64,000 nucleotides of DNA from Mesotaenium endlicherianum (Eukaryota; Streptophyta; Zygnematophyceae; Zygnematales; Mesotaeniaceae): the NCBI GenBank assembly GCA_009602735.1, contig WELA01007315.1, positions 93,217 to 157,216 on the forward strand, given 5' to 3'. The translations under genes and the position numbers were made by a program. Under the pieces are notes generated by a model. The model was not told the origin of the DNA. It saw only the letters and a program-made list of their open reading frames with translations, and ran no database searches. Shown here one piece after another: positions 19,211-31,382 of this stretch (the stretch's first letter is position 1; each line of letters opens with the position of its first letter).

Positions 19211-22200
19211 TAAGTCCTTCTTGAATGTCCGTGCTCGTCTTCTTTGTCTCAGGAGGTAAGTGTGTGACGCTTACTTAAGTGGTATGATGAGTCTAGGTGG
19301 AGCTTGGAGAAGTGTTTGATGTAGAGCATTGCACATCCTGTCCAGGATCCTTCCACTTGCTCACCTAGTGTGTCTCCGAGCTCAATGTACTATGCGGCAT
19401 ATTAATTTGACTTTCCTAGCCTCTTGTGTACAGATCCACGCATGGAGAAGCCTAAAGTGGAGGCTTGATGGACGAGGTGTCTGCAAGAATCAAGGGCAGC
19501 CTCAAGGGAGTTGCATTATAGCAAGCTGGATGTGACTCACTTACCTCACTTGATCATAGTCGTTGTGTGTTGTTATATGCAATCCACGGCTAGTATAGAG
19601 AGGGGTGCGCACTCTAGCGGTGCTAGAGGACTTGTTAGTCTGTTGTGCTAACCCTTTGGGTTTAAGCTTGTTGCTTTGCAAGAGACGTACCTCTCTTATT
19701 ATGTGTGTGGTAGCTAGGTTGAGGGAGCTTGGGTATGGCTGCATGTGTGGAGCAATTGAGACAGTGCGTGCACACATGATCTACTAACTTAAGTTTCCAA
19801 GTATGGATTACGACAGGTTTTCGTCGCCACGGTCCAAGTGCACTACGTCGTCCACAAGCTTCAGCATGCTCCAACTTTTATGAGAAGAGGCTTCCACAGC
19901 AACAATGGCATCCTATAGATACCCTCTACTCCCAATCATGGCTGTGACATAGTGTGCTCCTCTCGTTTGCCACTTTGACGTGGGCTGGAAGGCTTAGGGT
20001 ATGTGCCTTGTGCTTGAATGCTATGTGTGAGACGGTGCTTTGGTGGTACTTGATGGGATCGTAGGAGCTTGGGGTTTAAGCTTAAGATAAGTCTAGTTAG
20101 TGTGCTGAGGTTTTTGGATGCGGATCTTATGTGATTGCTGACTTAGATTAAGTCAGTCTGCTGGATTATTTGACCTAAGGTGGTTAAAGGGTTTAAGGGC
20201 TTGGGTTTATAGACGCAAGGACTTTCCTTTAACTCTCTTTAGTTTGCATGAGCTCTTGGTGTCGCCATGCTTGGTGCGTGACATGTCTTACTGTGGGATT
20301 GTGGCTCATCGGAGCTAGCGAGATAATCAGATAAGATGAGCATATTGAAACTTAGGTCTGTACGGTGTGTTGATTGACGTATGGAAAGTCAACGTGGATA
20401 CTAGAGGGGGTTTGACTACTTGCCTTAGGTCCAATTGGCTATTTGTATTTGGATGCCACCTGTACACTTGGTCAAGTGTATGGAGGTTTGTGTCTTCGTC
20501 ATAGGGACGATCTGGGCATATTAGCAGTGTGCTAATTGTCTGCCGGCCTCGCATCTAACTGAGCTTGCTAGAGGCGCATGCTAGGTAGTATGCAAGGTGC
20601 ATTGGTATATGCGTCAGGTGCATGGAATTTGCATCCCGGGTGCTAGAGGTAGTGGATCGCCGTTAGCATAGCGTAGAGCAGGTGTAAAATGGGCCCTGCT
20701 GTAATAGATTCACTATGCACACCTAAATAAAGACAGAAGAGACCATCGACATCATGGACGTTCTCGCAATGCATGGCTTGAATGATCTTGTTCAGTCCGA
20801 TGCACAAACATTCTTCTTGCTAGCTTGGGGTTACAGTGTGAAAGTCTTACCAGGGATCTATGCACGCTGTTGTCATTGGCTTGCTAGGTGCTTGTTGCAA
20901 TTACAATAGGTGCCATGTATGTGTCTTTAGAGAGGAACTCGGTTTTGAGCTATACTGCGTTTGTCCATTGTCATTGGTTGAGTCTTTGTGATCCCAATGT
21001 TTGCCTTACCCTCCCGGGAACTATGTAAGATGGAGTTATCATATCTTGAGTAGACTGATGCAGCTAGGGTGTGGTGTTTGCCACGCGTAGCTTAAGCTCA
21101 TTGAAGGCAACTTACACACTTGTTTGTTGTCTGTTCAACAGACTGAGACCAGCAAGCAGAGTGTGACGCGATGGTGCATACAGGTCGAGAGAGGCTGAGG
21201 AGTTGGCATGCTGGACGCTGCCACGTGACGCTTCCCCACCTGTCCTCTGGGCAACTTCAGGCAGTAAGGCCTGAAGGAGGGAGTATCTTGAAACATCAGA
21301 ACTATGATACAGTTGGTTGTTTCTGGTCCCTCTTCTCTTTGATTGTTGACTCTCACCATTGGGTGGTTGTCATTTTGGTGTGTGTCTTGCTAGGAATGAC
21401 CAGTATGAGTCATTGTATGTAAGCATTGGTAGAGTCAGCTAAGTGAGCTACTTCTTGGTATGGAAAAACTTGCTAATAGGGCCGGTTGTCTTCATCTCAT
21501 AGCAAGCTATCTACACTCTCGAATGGAGGGATGTAATACGCTGGCTTGAGTTTGGATTATTCATGGATAGAGCTTTATGGTGAGAGGGTTTGAATGGCAG
21601 TACACTCTTCCCTATGCCACTGTTATTGATCTAATTTTGAAAAATGGACTATTTTTTATTTTGGAAGGGGGGGACTAATTTCTTGCTTACTTTGGTGTTT
21701 GCACTCTGTGTCCTCTTGGTTTTCCTTTCTTGCTTCTTCTCCACCCACACGGACAGCTGCAATCCTCTGTGACTGTCACTCTGTGTGGTTCTTATGATGC
21801 GGAGTTGTAGGCAGTGTGCTTATGTGGTTAGAGCTGTCGGGTCGACAGTTATTTAAGTTGGGGAGAGGGCGATGGGATGTGTATTATGAGGATTCAGTAA
21901 GCTGTGCTTACCTGCATACTCAGCAGCAAGTGTATGTACGAACCGGGTCATAAACTGCCACATCCTATGTGTGTACTGCATTAATATCAGGAGTATCAGT
22001 GACTGATTGGTGTAAACTGTGAGTTGCAGTACATTGTTGGAGCAAGTGTACGTACTACCTGAGTAAGTACGTTGCCATAAGTTGGGATTGGGTAGCAATG
22101 ATGCATGGCACATCAGGGACCTGCTTGAGGTGACCAGCATATTGCTCAAAACCATATGCTTCTTTGAACTTAGAGTGTTCTGAAAATGTGCTTAAAATTT

Positions 22201-22739
22201 AAAAGTTTCTTGGGCTCATTAACCTGATGCTACTCATCTTGCAAGGGCATCCAATGCCATCAAATCAGCTGGTCTCCCTTTTCCTTTAGTACGCTGGATT
22301 TTGAGCAGGTACCTAAGTCACAAGAAATTGCTTCTGAGGAGCTTTCAAGGTGTGAGCACGGCAGGAGTTGAAGACCAAGAGAAGGAGAAAAGGGTTAGCT
22401 CAATTGGCTGAACCTTAATAACATTCTTTCATTGTTTGACCTCGAAAGGAGGCTGTTCGATTTGGGTGTGGTTTGCATGATGTGAGGTGCTCTATTGTGT
22501 CTTTCAACTGGAAGGACTACTGAGAGTAGGGGTAAGTCCATGCATGTCTTCAGTTTATGATGGTGAAGTCAGATGGTGGCTTGCAGGAAAGTTTGCTATG
22601 ATTAAATTTTTGACTTGCATTGGGTAGGTGAATGTATCACGCTCATGTTTTGTTTGCTTACTTTGCTTCACCTAGTTGACTAAAGTGTATAATTAAATAA
22701 ATGAATTGTATGCTGAGTGTTGTCGAGGCGACAACAATT
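19211..22739 (+). other. non-coding internal region of LARD C2
   Basis: It matches the C1 interior from the first bases after the primer site to the polypurine tract. There is no recognisable protein domain in any frame. Confidence 0.7.
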
Positions 22740-22753
22740 TAAGTTGGGGAGAT

Positions 22754-23325
22754 TGTAATGATCAGTTCATTATATATTTGATTAATTGCATGTATGAATG
22801 CAACACTAAACAAGTATTATGTCAATTTACGCACATGCGCGAGTTCATTTAAATGAATGTATGTTGATGAAATGCGAGTTTACTTACTTTATCAAAAAGG
22901 TCAGCAGGATGACTTTTGTATCATAGTATAGTTTGCTGACTTCGTTGAGAAGGTCAGCAGGATGACTTTTGTATCATAGTACAGTCTGTTGAGATTTATA
23001 TATAGGTTATATATAGGATGTAATATCAGCAGGATGACATATAGTAAGCTCGCTTGATATTAGTCAATATACTTAGCTTCAGTACGCTGAGGGTAGATAT
23101 ATTCATTTAGATTATTATTTGTAGATTGGCACATGTGACCGTAGTATACTGAAAGTTGGAAGGTCGACTGAGATTCGGTAAACCGATGCCCTACCAGTGT
23201 GGTTAACTCCTGGGTGGGCGGAGCCGTCGTCAGTCAACTGAACAATTAGGACTTCACTCAACCGACCAATTGATATGGTCGTTATACCTAGATTCGTGGG
23301 TCCCAACTTAACGGGTTTCCCACGA
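22754..23325 (+). repeat. truncated right LTR of C2
   Basis: It starts TGTAATGATC and follows the C-family LTR until GGGTTTCCCACGAA. It then stops at a T-run (about 23329-23341), where unrelated sequence begins. Confidence 0.8.
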
Positions 23326-23341
23326 ATTCATTTTTTTTTTT

Positions 23342-23677
23342 AAGATCAAAGCCCTTGCCCAGCACCGTGTAGCGGTAGCTGCTGATTCTCCTCTGTTCTT
23401 CTTCTTCAGCCTGCTGCTTCCGCTTCTCCTCAGCTTGCCTCTCCTTCTCTGCTTTCTTAGCCTCCTTTGCAGCTTTTCTGTCCATTTCTTCCTGCCTCAG
23501 TCTGGCCTGTTCCTCCTCCTCCTTCTTCTGTGCCTCCCGCTGTTGTTGGAGTCGTTGTGATTCCCGAGCGGTGATGGAAGATGATTCGATGTCTCCACGG
23601 AATTGCAAGTATTCTGCATGTGCCTCTTCCGCCCTTCGCTTCCTCTTGAGTTCCGACTTTTGAGTCATCCTGCTCAA
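23342..23677 (-). CDS. unidentified coiled-coil ORF, cut by the LTR junction
   Basis: Not recognised. About 110 codons from an ATG at 23677 encode a strongly charged, Glu/Lys/Gln/Arg-rich helix (QQQREAQKKEEEEQARLRQE and similar) ending in an SSYRYTVLGKGFDL segment. The frame then runs into the T-run and LTR of C2, so the natural C-terminus is missing. It lies on the same strand as Gypsy-A1 pol, about 310 bases after its end, where some gypsy elements carry an extra ORF. It could equally be a gag or host fragment brought by another insertion. A real extra ORF should recur behind pol in other Gypsy-A copies. Confidence 0.4.
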
Positions 23678-23988
23678 TCATAAACACAATGCAATTAGTG
23701 AAGTCATGATATTTTGCCGCTACTGAGTGCCCTTGATGAAGAGGGACGCGATCGGGAGAGTTCCTAGAGTGGAATACCTGGTGTGAGCGACTATAAGGAA
23801 AATTTTGGAGAGCAAGTGAGTGTGAGCGCAGGTTGAGTGGGTAATATGGTGATCAGAGACTACCACTCCCTCCAACTTAAATTTAAAGGTGGGCTGCCTG
23901 TCACAACTGTCACTAACTGTCACATCTTCCTCCAACTTATATGGAGACAGGATCTCTCGTCACCTTCCCGTGTCAACTGAATTGACTG
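23678..23988 (-). other. region between Gypsy-A1 pol and the coiled-coil ORF
   Basis: On the minus strand two polypurine-like tracts (AAGTTGGAGGAAGA and AAGTTGGAGGGAG) occur. The first is followed by TGTGACAG, which could be an LTR start, but it does not match the Gypsy-A LTR start TGTAATGAAT. The expected 3' LTR of Gypsy-A1 is not found here. Confidence 0.4.
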
Positions 23989-26900
23989 TTAGGGAGGTGC
24001 CCCAGCCGCCGGAAGGTGGAATCGTTTCAAGGCCCCTTTGGCATGGGTCAGCTGATCTTTAAATTCCCAAGTGTCCCCAGAGGCATCGTAACCCTTCCAT
24101 CGGATGAGGTACTTCATGACATATTTAGACGATCGACGGACCGAGCGAGCGTCTAAAATCTCATCGACCTCATATTCCTCAGGGTCGCCGTCCCGGACAG
24201 CGGGGACCGGTCCCGGTTGGACAGGGAACCGACCTGTGAACAGTGTATCACCTTTGATGTACGGTTCCAGGAAGGAGACATTAAAGACCGGGTGCCCCTT
24301 GTATTCAGCTGACATGTTCAGTTTGTAAGCATTCTGACCGACACGACGGACCACCGAATATGGACCGACCCAGACAGGGCCAAGCTTTTTCTTGACCACA
24401 CCAGGGAGGTACAGGTGCTGAGAATGCAGTTTGACTAAATCTCCCTTGGAAAATGTCTGTTCCCGACGGTGTTGATTAGCGTATTTTTGTTGGTTTTCTT
24501 GGGCCTTGTGCAAGTTTCGTTGGACTTCTGACAGGGTGTCAGCAAACTCCTGAGTTAACTGGAGGGAGACCGGGTTGTCAATCCCTTCAGGGTGAGTTAA
24601 AGATTCCCCTAGCACATCTAGAGGAGACTTAGGGACTCTACCCAGGCTGAGTTCAAAAGGAGTTTTGCCCGTTGACGCGTGCACCGCACTGTTGACCGCA
24701 AACTGAATTTGAGGCAACAGGTCATCCCAATTATCTCGTTTTTGGTTAATATATGCTCTCAGCACCTCCTGCAGAACTCGGTTAGTTCTTTCAGTCTGCC
24801 CATCAGTCTGAGGGTGGTTTGCTGTGCTGAGCAGCTGTTTGACTCCCATTAACCCCATTAAAGCTCTCCAGAACTTAGAGGTGAATTTTGAGTTTTTGTC
24901 TGAGATGATATTAGTAGGTAGCCCATGTTGGCATACTACATGGTTGTAAAACTGTCTCGCTGTTTCGAGCGCACTCACTTTGACAGTTGTGGGGACAAAA
25001 ATGACCATTTTTGTCAGTTTATCCACAACTACCAGTATTGAATCATGCCCATTAGCAGTTCTTGGTAGTGAGACCACCCAGTCCATAGATATAGTTTCCA
25101 AGCGTCCAGTTGGGATGGGCAGCGGTTGCAAGAGACCTCCGGGTGGTGTGTGCCGAGACTTATTTCTCTGACACTGGTCACAGGACTTGACATATTTCAA
25201 GACCTCCCGAGGTAACCCCTCCCAATGATAATGTTTTGCCAATTTGCCAACAGTTTTGGCTTGCCCCAAGTGTCCACCCAGGAGACTGTCATGCGCTTGA
25301 CTCAGTAAGAGAGACCTTATTTCCAAGTTATTAGGAATGACCAGCTTCAGCCTGCATAAAGTGGTTTCAGTCACCCAGACCCGTCCCTTAAGCTTATACC
25401 CGAGTGTAGTAGCACGACACACACCAGTAGTGGGGCTGGGCTCAAATGTTGGGTCAGAAAGGTAGGCTTTCCTAAGTTGTTCAAGGAAGGACTTTTTCAC
25501 CTTTAGTGAAGTGAGTGCACACAGGACTTTATCTACAGCATGCTGACTAAAGTTCCTTTCTTGCAAGTCAGGTCTTCTAGAGAGTGCATCAGCAGGATTC
25601 AACTTCCCTGGTTTGTAGTCGATCTGGACTTGGAACTGCTCCAGCATCTGGCTCCAGCGGTTCTCCCTCCTCGACAGCTTGGACTTCTTCTGAAAGTGGG
25701 TCAGAGCTAGATGATCTGTAATCACCTTAAAAGCTTTACCATGTAAGTATGCTCTCCACTGTTTGAGTACATGAATGATAGCTAGCAGCTCTTTATCATG
25801 CACTGAGTAATTAATCTCCGCTGGATTAAATTTCATAGACTCATACAACACAGGATGCCACTCCTGCCGTACCTTACCATCCTTTGTGGTTTTGTCAGCA
25901 GGCTGCAACAAAATAGCACCCATGGCAAAATCAGAGGCATCAGTAACCACCTGCACCGGTTTGCTGGGGTCATACACGGCTAGCACTGGGGCAGAACAAA
26001 GGGCATCTTTAAGGGTCTGGAAGGCAGCCTGCTACTCTTCCCCCCACACATACCCGATGTCTTTCTTAGTAAGGTCAGTCAGTTTACTGGCCTTTGTGGA
26101 ATGGTTCTCAATAAGTCTCCTATAGTAGTTAGCCAACCCGAGGAAGGATGGAACTTCAGAGACCGACTGAGGTACTGGCCAGTCCCTTATGGTCTGGACT
26201 TTTTTAGGATCCACACTAATGCCCTGTTTACTGACAACGTGGCCTAAGAATTCAATACTTTCCTTAAAGAAATCACACTTGCTCATTTTAGCATACAAGT
26301 GATTCGTTCTTAGAGTGTCCAGGACTTTCTTTAAGTGTTCAACGTACTGAGCTTCATCTTTTGAGAAAATTAAAATATCATCCAGGAAAACTTGCACAAA
26401 CTTATCCAAATAAGGTCTGAAAATGTCATTCATAGCACCCATGAAGGTAGCAGGAGCATTAGTCAGTCCAAATGGCATCACGTTGAACTCATAGTGTCCA
26501 TAACGTGTGCGGAAGGCAGTCTTGTGTTCATCCCCCTCAGCAATTCTGATTTGATGATAACCACTCTTGAGATCTATCTTACTGAACACCTTAGCACCAG
26601 ACAGGGTATCAAGCAAGTCCTCAATCCTGGGTAAAGCATACTTGTTCTTTACTGTAATTCTGTTCAGGGCTCTGTAATCCACACATATTCGCATACTGCC
26701 ATCCTTTTTCATAACAAATAGGATGGGTGCGCCGTAAGGTGATTTACTGGAAGAAATATAACCATTTTCCTCAAGCTCTGCAATCTGTGTTTTCAACTCC
26801 TCGCTCTCCACATAAGACAAGCCATACGTGCGTTGCCAAGGTGGCTGACTCCCAGGTAATAGATCAATCCTATGATCTACTTCCCTCTTAGGGGGTAGTC

Positions 26901-27705
26901 CTGGAGGCATATTAAATACATCAGTGTACTGAGCAACAATTTTTGCAGCAGTAGGATGCTCCGGAGGGCTTACCTTTTTCTCAACCACTTCTTCAGGTTG
27001 AGGAGGTACCTCTCTTAGCAGCAGACAGAACATTCTGTCTTCCTTCTGGTTCCAGCTTTTGACGAACTCCATTGCATTCAGCAACTTGCATCCTTCTGGA
27101 AGCCTCTTCTTTTCCTTCATTTGCCATCCACACAGGACAAGAGGAAGAGCACTGGTGGGTGCCAAGTCAGTCTGCCCATCACTGGCTCCTCTCACTTTAA
27201 CTGTACCTCTGCTCCAACACACTTCAGCTTGATGTCTATTAAGCCAGGACCTGCCTAGCACGAGATCATAAAAGCCAGTGTTGAGTACCTCAAATGTAAG
27301 CGTTTCAGTTAGAACTGCAATGCCAGAACCTAACTGGACCTCAATAGGCTTGGTTATAACTCCTCCCGGGATACTTGAGGCATCTCCAAGGAATATTTTT
27401 CTATTCCCTTGGGTGACAGTAGGCAGCCTTAGCCGCTTAACTAAGTCCTTGTGAATAAAAGTATGTGACGCCCCTCCGTCAACAAATGCCCTCACCTTCC
27501 TACCTGCAATCATGCAATGCAGTAGGATAGGGGGGACTGTCTTTTCCTGACTTTCGCATTGTTCTCCTGACGTAGCAAAGAAATGTTGGACATCAGGTGG
27601 AACAAGAGCATCCAGAGTGTGCACTCTCTGGACGTCTATATTACTGATGGTCTCCTTTATCTGTTTGTCAGGCATGCATAGTGAATCCAGTTCAGCAGGA
27701 CCCAT
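23989..27705 (-). pseudogene. Gypsy-A1 pol region
   Basis: Signals in order on the minus strand: an aspartic protease with a DGGASHTF-type active site, reverse transcriptase motifs ([29 protein letters not shown]), RNase H (TDASDFAMGAILLQ), an integrase zinc-binding region and DDE core (SMDWVVSLP, ISDKNSKFTS, DGQTERTNR), and a C-terminal chromodomain (YLIRWKGYDASGDTWE). The chromodomain places it among chromoviruses, which it presumably uses to target histone-marked chromatin. Broken, with about one break. Confidence 0.9.
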
Positions 27706-27773
27706 AATACCTGCTACGAGGGCAGCTAGTGACGACTCACTATCTCTAGCATCCTCACAGTCAGTAGACTGGA

Positions 27774-29252
27774 TTACTGACTGTTGCTGTCTTTTAAAGG
27801 CTGGTCTTTTCTCTCGACCTTAGGCAGGTGCTTGACCGGACACTGTTCTCTGTAGTGGCCTTTCTGCTGACAATGGTAGCAAGTAGATTTTGCTGAGGCT
27901 GGTCTCGGCTTAGTCCTACCACCACCCCTTCCATAGCCACCTCGAGAGGGACCACCTCTACCTCTAGACTGAATAGCATTGTACTCATACTCATATTCAT
28001 CACCCTGATTATCCTCAGCCTGGTCTCCTTCAACTGCATTGTAGGAACCGTGGGGCTTTTTGACAATCTTAGACACCAAAGCGTTACTCTGGCGCTTGTG
28101 ATTGAACTGCTGCTGATCCCAGGCGTCAGCATCCTGGATCAAGTCAGCCAGTTTCTCATACTTTTTCTCAGCAAAATGACCAGAGACCTCGGATTTCAAG
28201 CCATACCTGAAGTATGCTATCCTATACCGTTCTGGCAAATCAGGCTGCTTCATCATGTTCTCTTGGAACTTTTGAGCAAACTCAGCAACTGAAGTGGTCT
28301 GCTTCAGTGTCAGGGAGATCATCGCATAGATAGCTTTCTCCTGCTGGTTGATGACATCAAACTTCTCATGCAACTTCTCGACAAACTCTACCCACGTAGG
28401 GTCACCGAGTTGCCGAGCCTTACGCTCTTCCTTCCAGTAAAGCCACCAGTCTGCGGCACTGCCTTTCAGTAGCGCACCGGTGTGCCTGACCTTCTCGTAA
28501 TCTTGCAGTTCTGGGTAGTTCTCCAGCCACTGCTCAACATCCGCGAGAAACTTGATCAGGTAATATTTTCTGTTTCCCTCAGGATCATAGTCCTGGGGAG
28601 GTTTCGGCTTGGGCTTACTAGGCCCTCGGCCACCACCACTAGTGGTGTGAGACCCCAGTTGGTCTCTGTCCCGGAGTAGGGACATTATGATTCTTTTGTC
28701 CTCCTGCTGGGACTGATACATGGTCGCCATTTGCGACTGCATCTGAACGAACAATGCTCCCAAGTCTACATTTTGGGGTGGTAGATTAGCAAATGCAGCA
28801 GCAGCATTGGCATCTACTCGCTGAGTAGTGTCCTCAACAATCCCTCTTGCTCCTGCAGCAGCAATTCCTGCCGCATTCAGCCGGTCACGTATTTGACCTA
28901 GGGGTACATTGAGTTGTACGGCAGGAGGTGGGTTCAGAACATTGGCCCTTGATGCCATAAGTTCTTCAACAGTGCGCTCGTCAGCTGGCTGTCCTTCCCT
29001 CCTTTGTATATCTTCAGCGGCCTTTGCTACTTGTTCAGCTTCTAGTCTGGCTATCTCCTCCTCAGCTTGCTGAGCTGCGACTGAGGCAATAGCAGCTGCC
29101 TCATCTGCAGCCTCCCTAGCTGCAGTATCCGCTACTGCTTCCGAATAGGTACGGTTTCCCGCTACATGGCTTTCCGCCTGGTTTTCGACATTCTCGTTAT
29201 CCTGGTTCTCCATGTCTCGGGAGTTGCTAGTTTGAGACCTTGTCCTTACCAT
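27774..29252 (-). CDS. Gypsy-A1 gag polyprotein, 492 aa
   Basis: Structural protein of the retrotransposon particle. An Ala/Glu-rich N-terminal half is followed by a retrotransposon-gag block around residues 225-340 ([38 protein letters not shown]). Then comes an RG/GGY-rich basic stretch and one CCHC zinc knuckle near the C-terminus ([14 protein letters not shown]) for RNA binding. The frame looks whole. It differs from the gag at 62474-63952 at only a few positions. Confidence 0.9.
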   Translation of the reverse strand: MVRTRSQTSNSRDMENQDNENVENQAESHVAGNRTYSEAVADTAAREAADEAAAIASVAAQQAEEEIARLEAEQVAKAAEDIQRREGQPADERTVEELMASRANVLNPPPAVQLNVPLGQIRDRLNAAGIAAAGARGIVEDTTQRVDANAAAAFANLPPQNVDLGALFVQMQSQMATMYQSQQEDKRIIMSLLRDRDQLGSHTTSGGGRGPSKPKPKPPQDYDPEGNRKYYLIKFLADVEQWLENYPELQDYEKVRHTGALLKGSAADWWLYWKEERKARQLGDPTWVEFVEKLHEKFDVINQQEKAIYAMISLTLKQTTSVAEFAQKFQENMMKQPDLPERYRIAYFRYGLKSEVSGHFAEKKYEKLADLIQDADAWDQQQFNHKRQSNALVSKIVKKPHGSYNAVEGDQAEDNQGDEYEYEYNAIQSRGRGGPSRGGYGRGGGRTKPRPASAKSTCYHCQQKGHYREQCPVKHLPKVERKDQPLKDSNSQ

Positions 29253-29286
29253 ACAAAGAAGACTGTGATAACTGCTCCGATACCAC

Positions 29287-30006
29287 TGAAATGAATCGAC
29301 TTACCAAATAGGCGATTAACAATTAATAAAGATCTTTATATCAGCAAGTAATCTTTATGGTAATTTCCGTTAACTGGTTAAACGGCAAAGGACAATACAC
29401 TAGCAGTGAATAATACTCGTAAGTCAAATGCGAGTAAACTAGCATCAATAATGCAAATCAGTAAACTCATACATAAGCAAGGTTAGAAGACAGTGCGTAT
29501 CAATGGCTTCTCGCCTTGGATTCAGATCTCTCTCAGTAAGCTGTACAAGAGAGTTGGCCTCGTTTCCGAATGCCGAACTCGAGAGCAATGCCTAGCATAT
29601 GTACATGGAATGAGTTTACTGTTCAACGGTCAGTGCGATGGCACCGCCTACCCGGGAGTTAACCACGTTGGTAGGACCTCGGTTAACCAAATCCACCGCC
29701 ATCTCCCATCATCCCGAATAGCCATCCATCATGGGGATGTCATCTGGCCATTCAACTAGCATGTCGTACTTAGATGCATATCAAGGCAGTTCGCTGCTAC
29801 CGAGCACGGAAGTCAGCTGGCTGTCAAAGAATGTGTCAGCAAGCTGACTTAAGTTGACTTCAGCCTGCTGCTTTTGGCCGAGTCATTAAACTGATAATTA
29901 TGTAAAGTCCAGCAAACTGACTATTAACTAAAGTTCAGCAGGCTGAACTTAATTGACAATTAGATTTAAATGAATATTATATCCACTAATATACTGATTC
30001 ATTACA
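29287..30006 (-). repeat. 5' LTR of Gypsy-A1
   Basis: About 720 bp, read on the minus strand from TGTAATGAATCAG to GATTCATTTCA, adjacent to the primer site. It shares a block around GGTTAACTCCCGGG with the LARD LTRs. Confidence 0.9.
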
Positions 30007-31382
30007 GTCTCTGTCACGCAGTAGGGACATTATGATTCTTTTGTCCTCCTGCTGGGACTGATACATGGTCGCCATTTGCGACTGCATTTGAACGAATAAT
30101 GCTCCCAAGTCTACACTTTGGGGTGGTAGTCTAGCAAATGCAGCAGCAGCATTAGCATCTACTCGCTGAGTAGTGTCCTCAACAGTCCCTCTCGCTCCTG
30201 CAGCAGCAATTCCCGCCGCATTCAGCCGGTCACGTATTTGACCTAGGGGTACGTTGAGTTGTACAGCTGGGGGTGGGTTCAAAACATTGGCCCTTGATGC
30301 CATGAGTTCCTCGACAGTGCGCTCGTCAGCTGGCTGTCTTTCCCTCCTTTCTGTATCTTCAGCGGCCTTTGCTANNNNNNNNNNNNNNNNNNNNNNNNNN
30401 NNNNNNNNNNNNNNNNNNNNNNNNNNNNNNNNNNNNNNNNNNNNNNNNNNNNNNNNNNNNNNNNNNNNNNNNNNNNNNNNNNNNNNNNNNNNNNNNNNNN
30501 NNNNNNNNNNNNNNNNNNNNNNNNNNNNNNNNNNNNNNNNNNNNNNNNNNNNNNNNNNNNNNNNNNNNNNNNNNNNNNNNNNNNNNNNNNNNNNNNNNNN
30601 NNNNNNNNNNNNNNNNNNNNNNNNNNNNNNNNNNNNNNNNNNNNNNNNNNNNNNNNNNNNNNNNNNNNNNNNNNNNNNNNNNNNNNGCGATTAACAATTA
30701 ATAAATATCTTCATATCAGCAAGTAATCTTTATGGTATTTCCGTTAATTGGTTTAACGGCAAATGACAATACACTAGCAGGGAATAATACTCGTAAGTCA
30801 AATGCGAGTAAACTTGCATCAATGATGCAAATCAGTAAACTCATACATAAGCAAGGTTAGAAGACAGTGCGTATCAATGGCTTCTCGCCTTGGATTCAGA
30901 TCTCTCTCAGTAAGCTGTACAAGAGAGTTGGCCTCGTTTCCGAATGCCGAACTCGAGAGCAATGCCTAGCATATGTACATGGAATGAGTTTACTGTTCAA
31001 CGGTCAGTGCGATGGCACCGCCTACCCGGGAGTTAACCACGTTGGTAGGACCTCGGTTAACCAAATCCACCGCCATCTCCCATCATCCCGAATCGCCATC
31101 CATCATAGGGATGTCATCTGGCCATTCATCTAGCATACCACACTTAGATGCATATCGAGGCAGTTCGCTGCTACCGAGTACGGAAGTCAGCTGGCTGTCA
31201 AAGAATGTGTCAGCAAGCCGACCTAAGTTGACTTCAGCCTGCTGCCCCCGGCTGAGTCATTAAACTAATTATGTAATAAAGTCCAGCAGACTCAATATCA
31301 ACTAGAGTTCAACAGGCTGAACTTATTTAACCTTTATATTTAAATGAATATTATATCAACCAATATACTGATATTCATTACA
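30007..31382 (-). mobile_element. Gypsy-A2: gag start and 5' LTR, interrupted by A1 and an assembly gap
   Basis: 30007-30374 is gag sequence of the same family on the minus strand, beginning exactly where the A1 LTR ends. 30687-31382 is a third family LTR. The N-run hides the gag start, primer site and LTR edge. Truncated fossil. Confidence 0.85.
30375..30686. other. assembly gap (312 N)
   Basis: A run of N within Gypsy-A2, bridging gag and LTR. The size agrees roughly with the sequence missing by comparison with A1, so it is probably a true short gap caused by the repeats. Confidence 0.95.

Larger units (their letters stand above)
17945..23325 (+). mobile_element. LARD-like non-autonomous LTR retrotransposon, copy C2
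   Basis: A full LTR (17945-19197), primer site (19199-19210), non-coding internal region (19211-22739), polypurine tract and the first about 570 bases of the 3' LTR (22754-23325). The internal region parallels C1 but is about 1.1 kb shorter. An identical polypurine-like tract (AATTTAAGTTGGGGAGAT) also precedes the left LTR at 17945. This suggests the left LTR was once a 3' LTR of a neighbouring copy, for example a tandem or recombined array. Confidence 0.8.
23989..30006 (-). mobile_element. Gypsy-A1: chromovirus (Ty3/gypsy) with 5' LTR, gag and pol
   Basis: Minus-strand order is 5' LTR (30006-29287), primer site TGGTATCGGAGC, gag (29252-27774), then protease, reverse transcriptase, RNase H, integrase and chromodomain (27705-23989). 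It looks nearly whole over gag and pol, with about one break in pol. Its 3' LTR is missing or replaced. It inserted into the gag of a sister copy (A2). Close similarity of its gag to A4 suggests a recent family. Confidence 0.9.
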
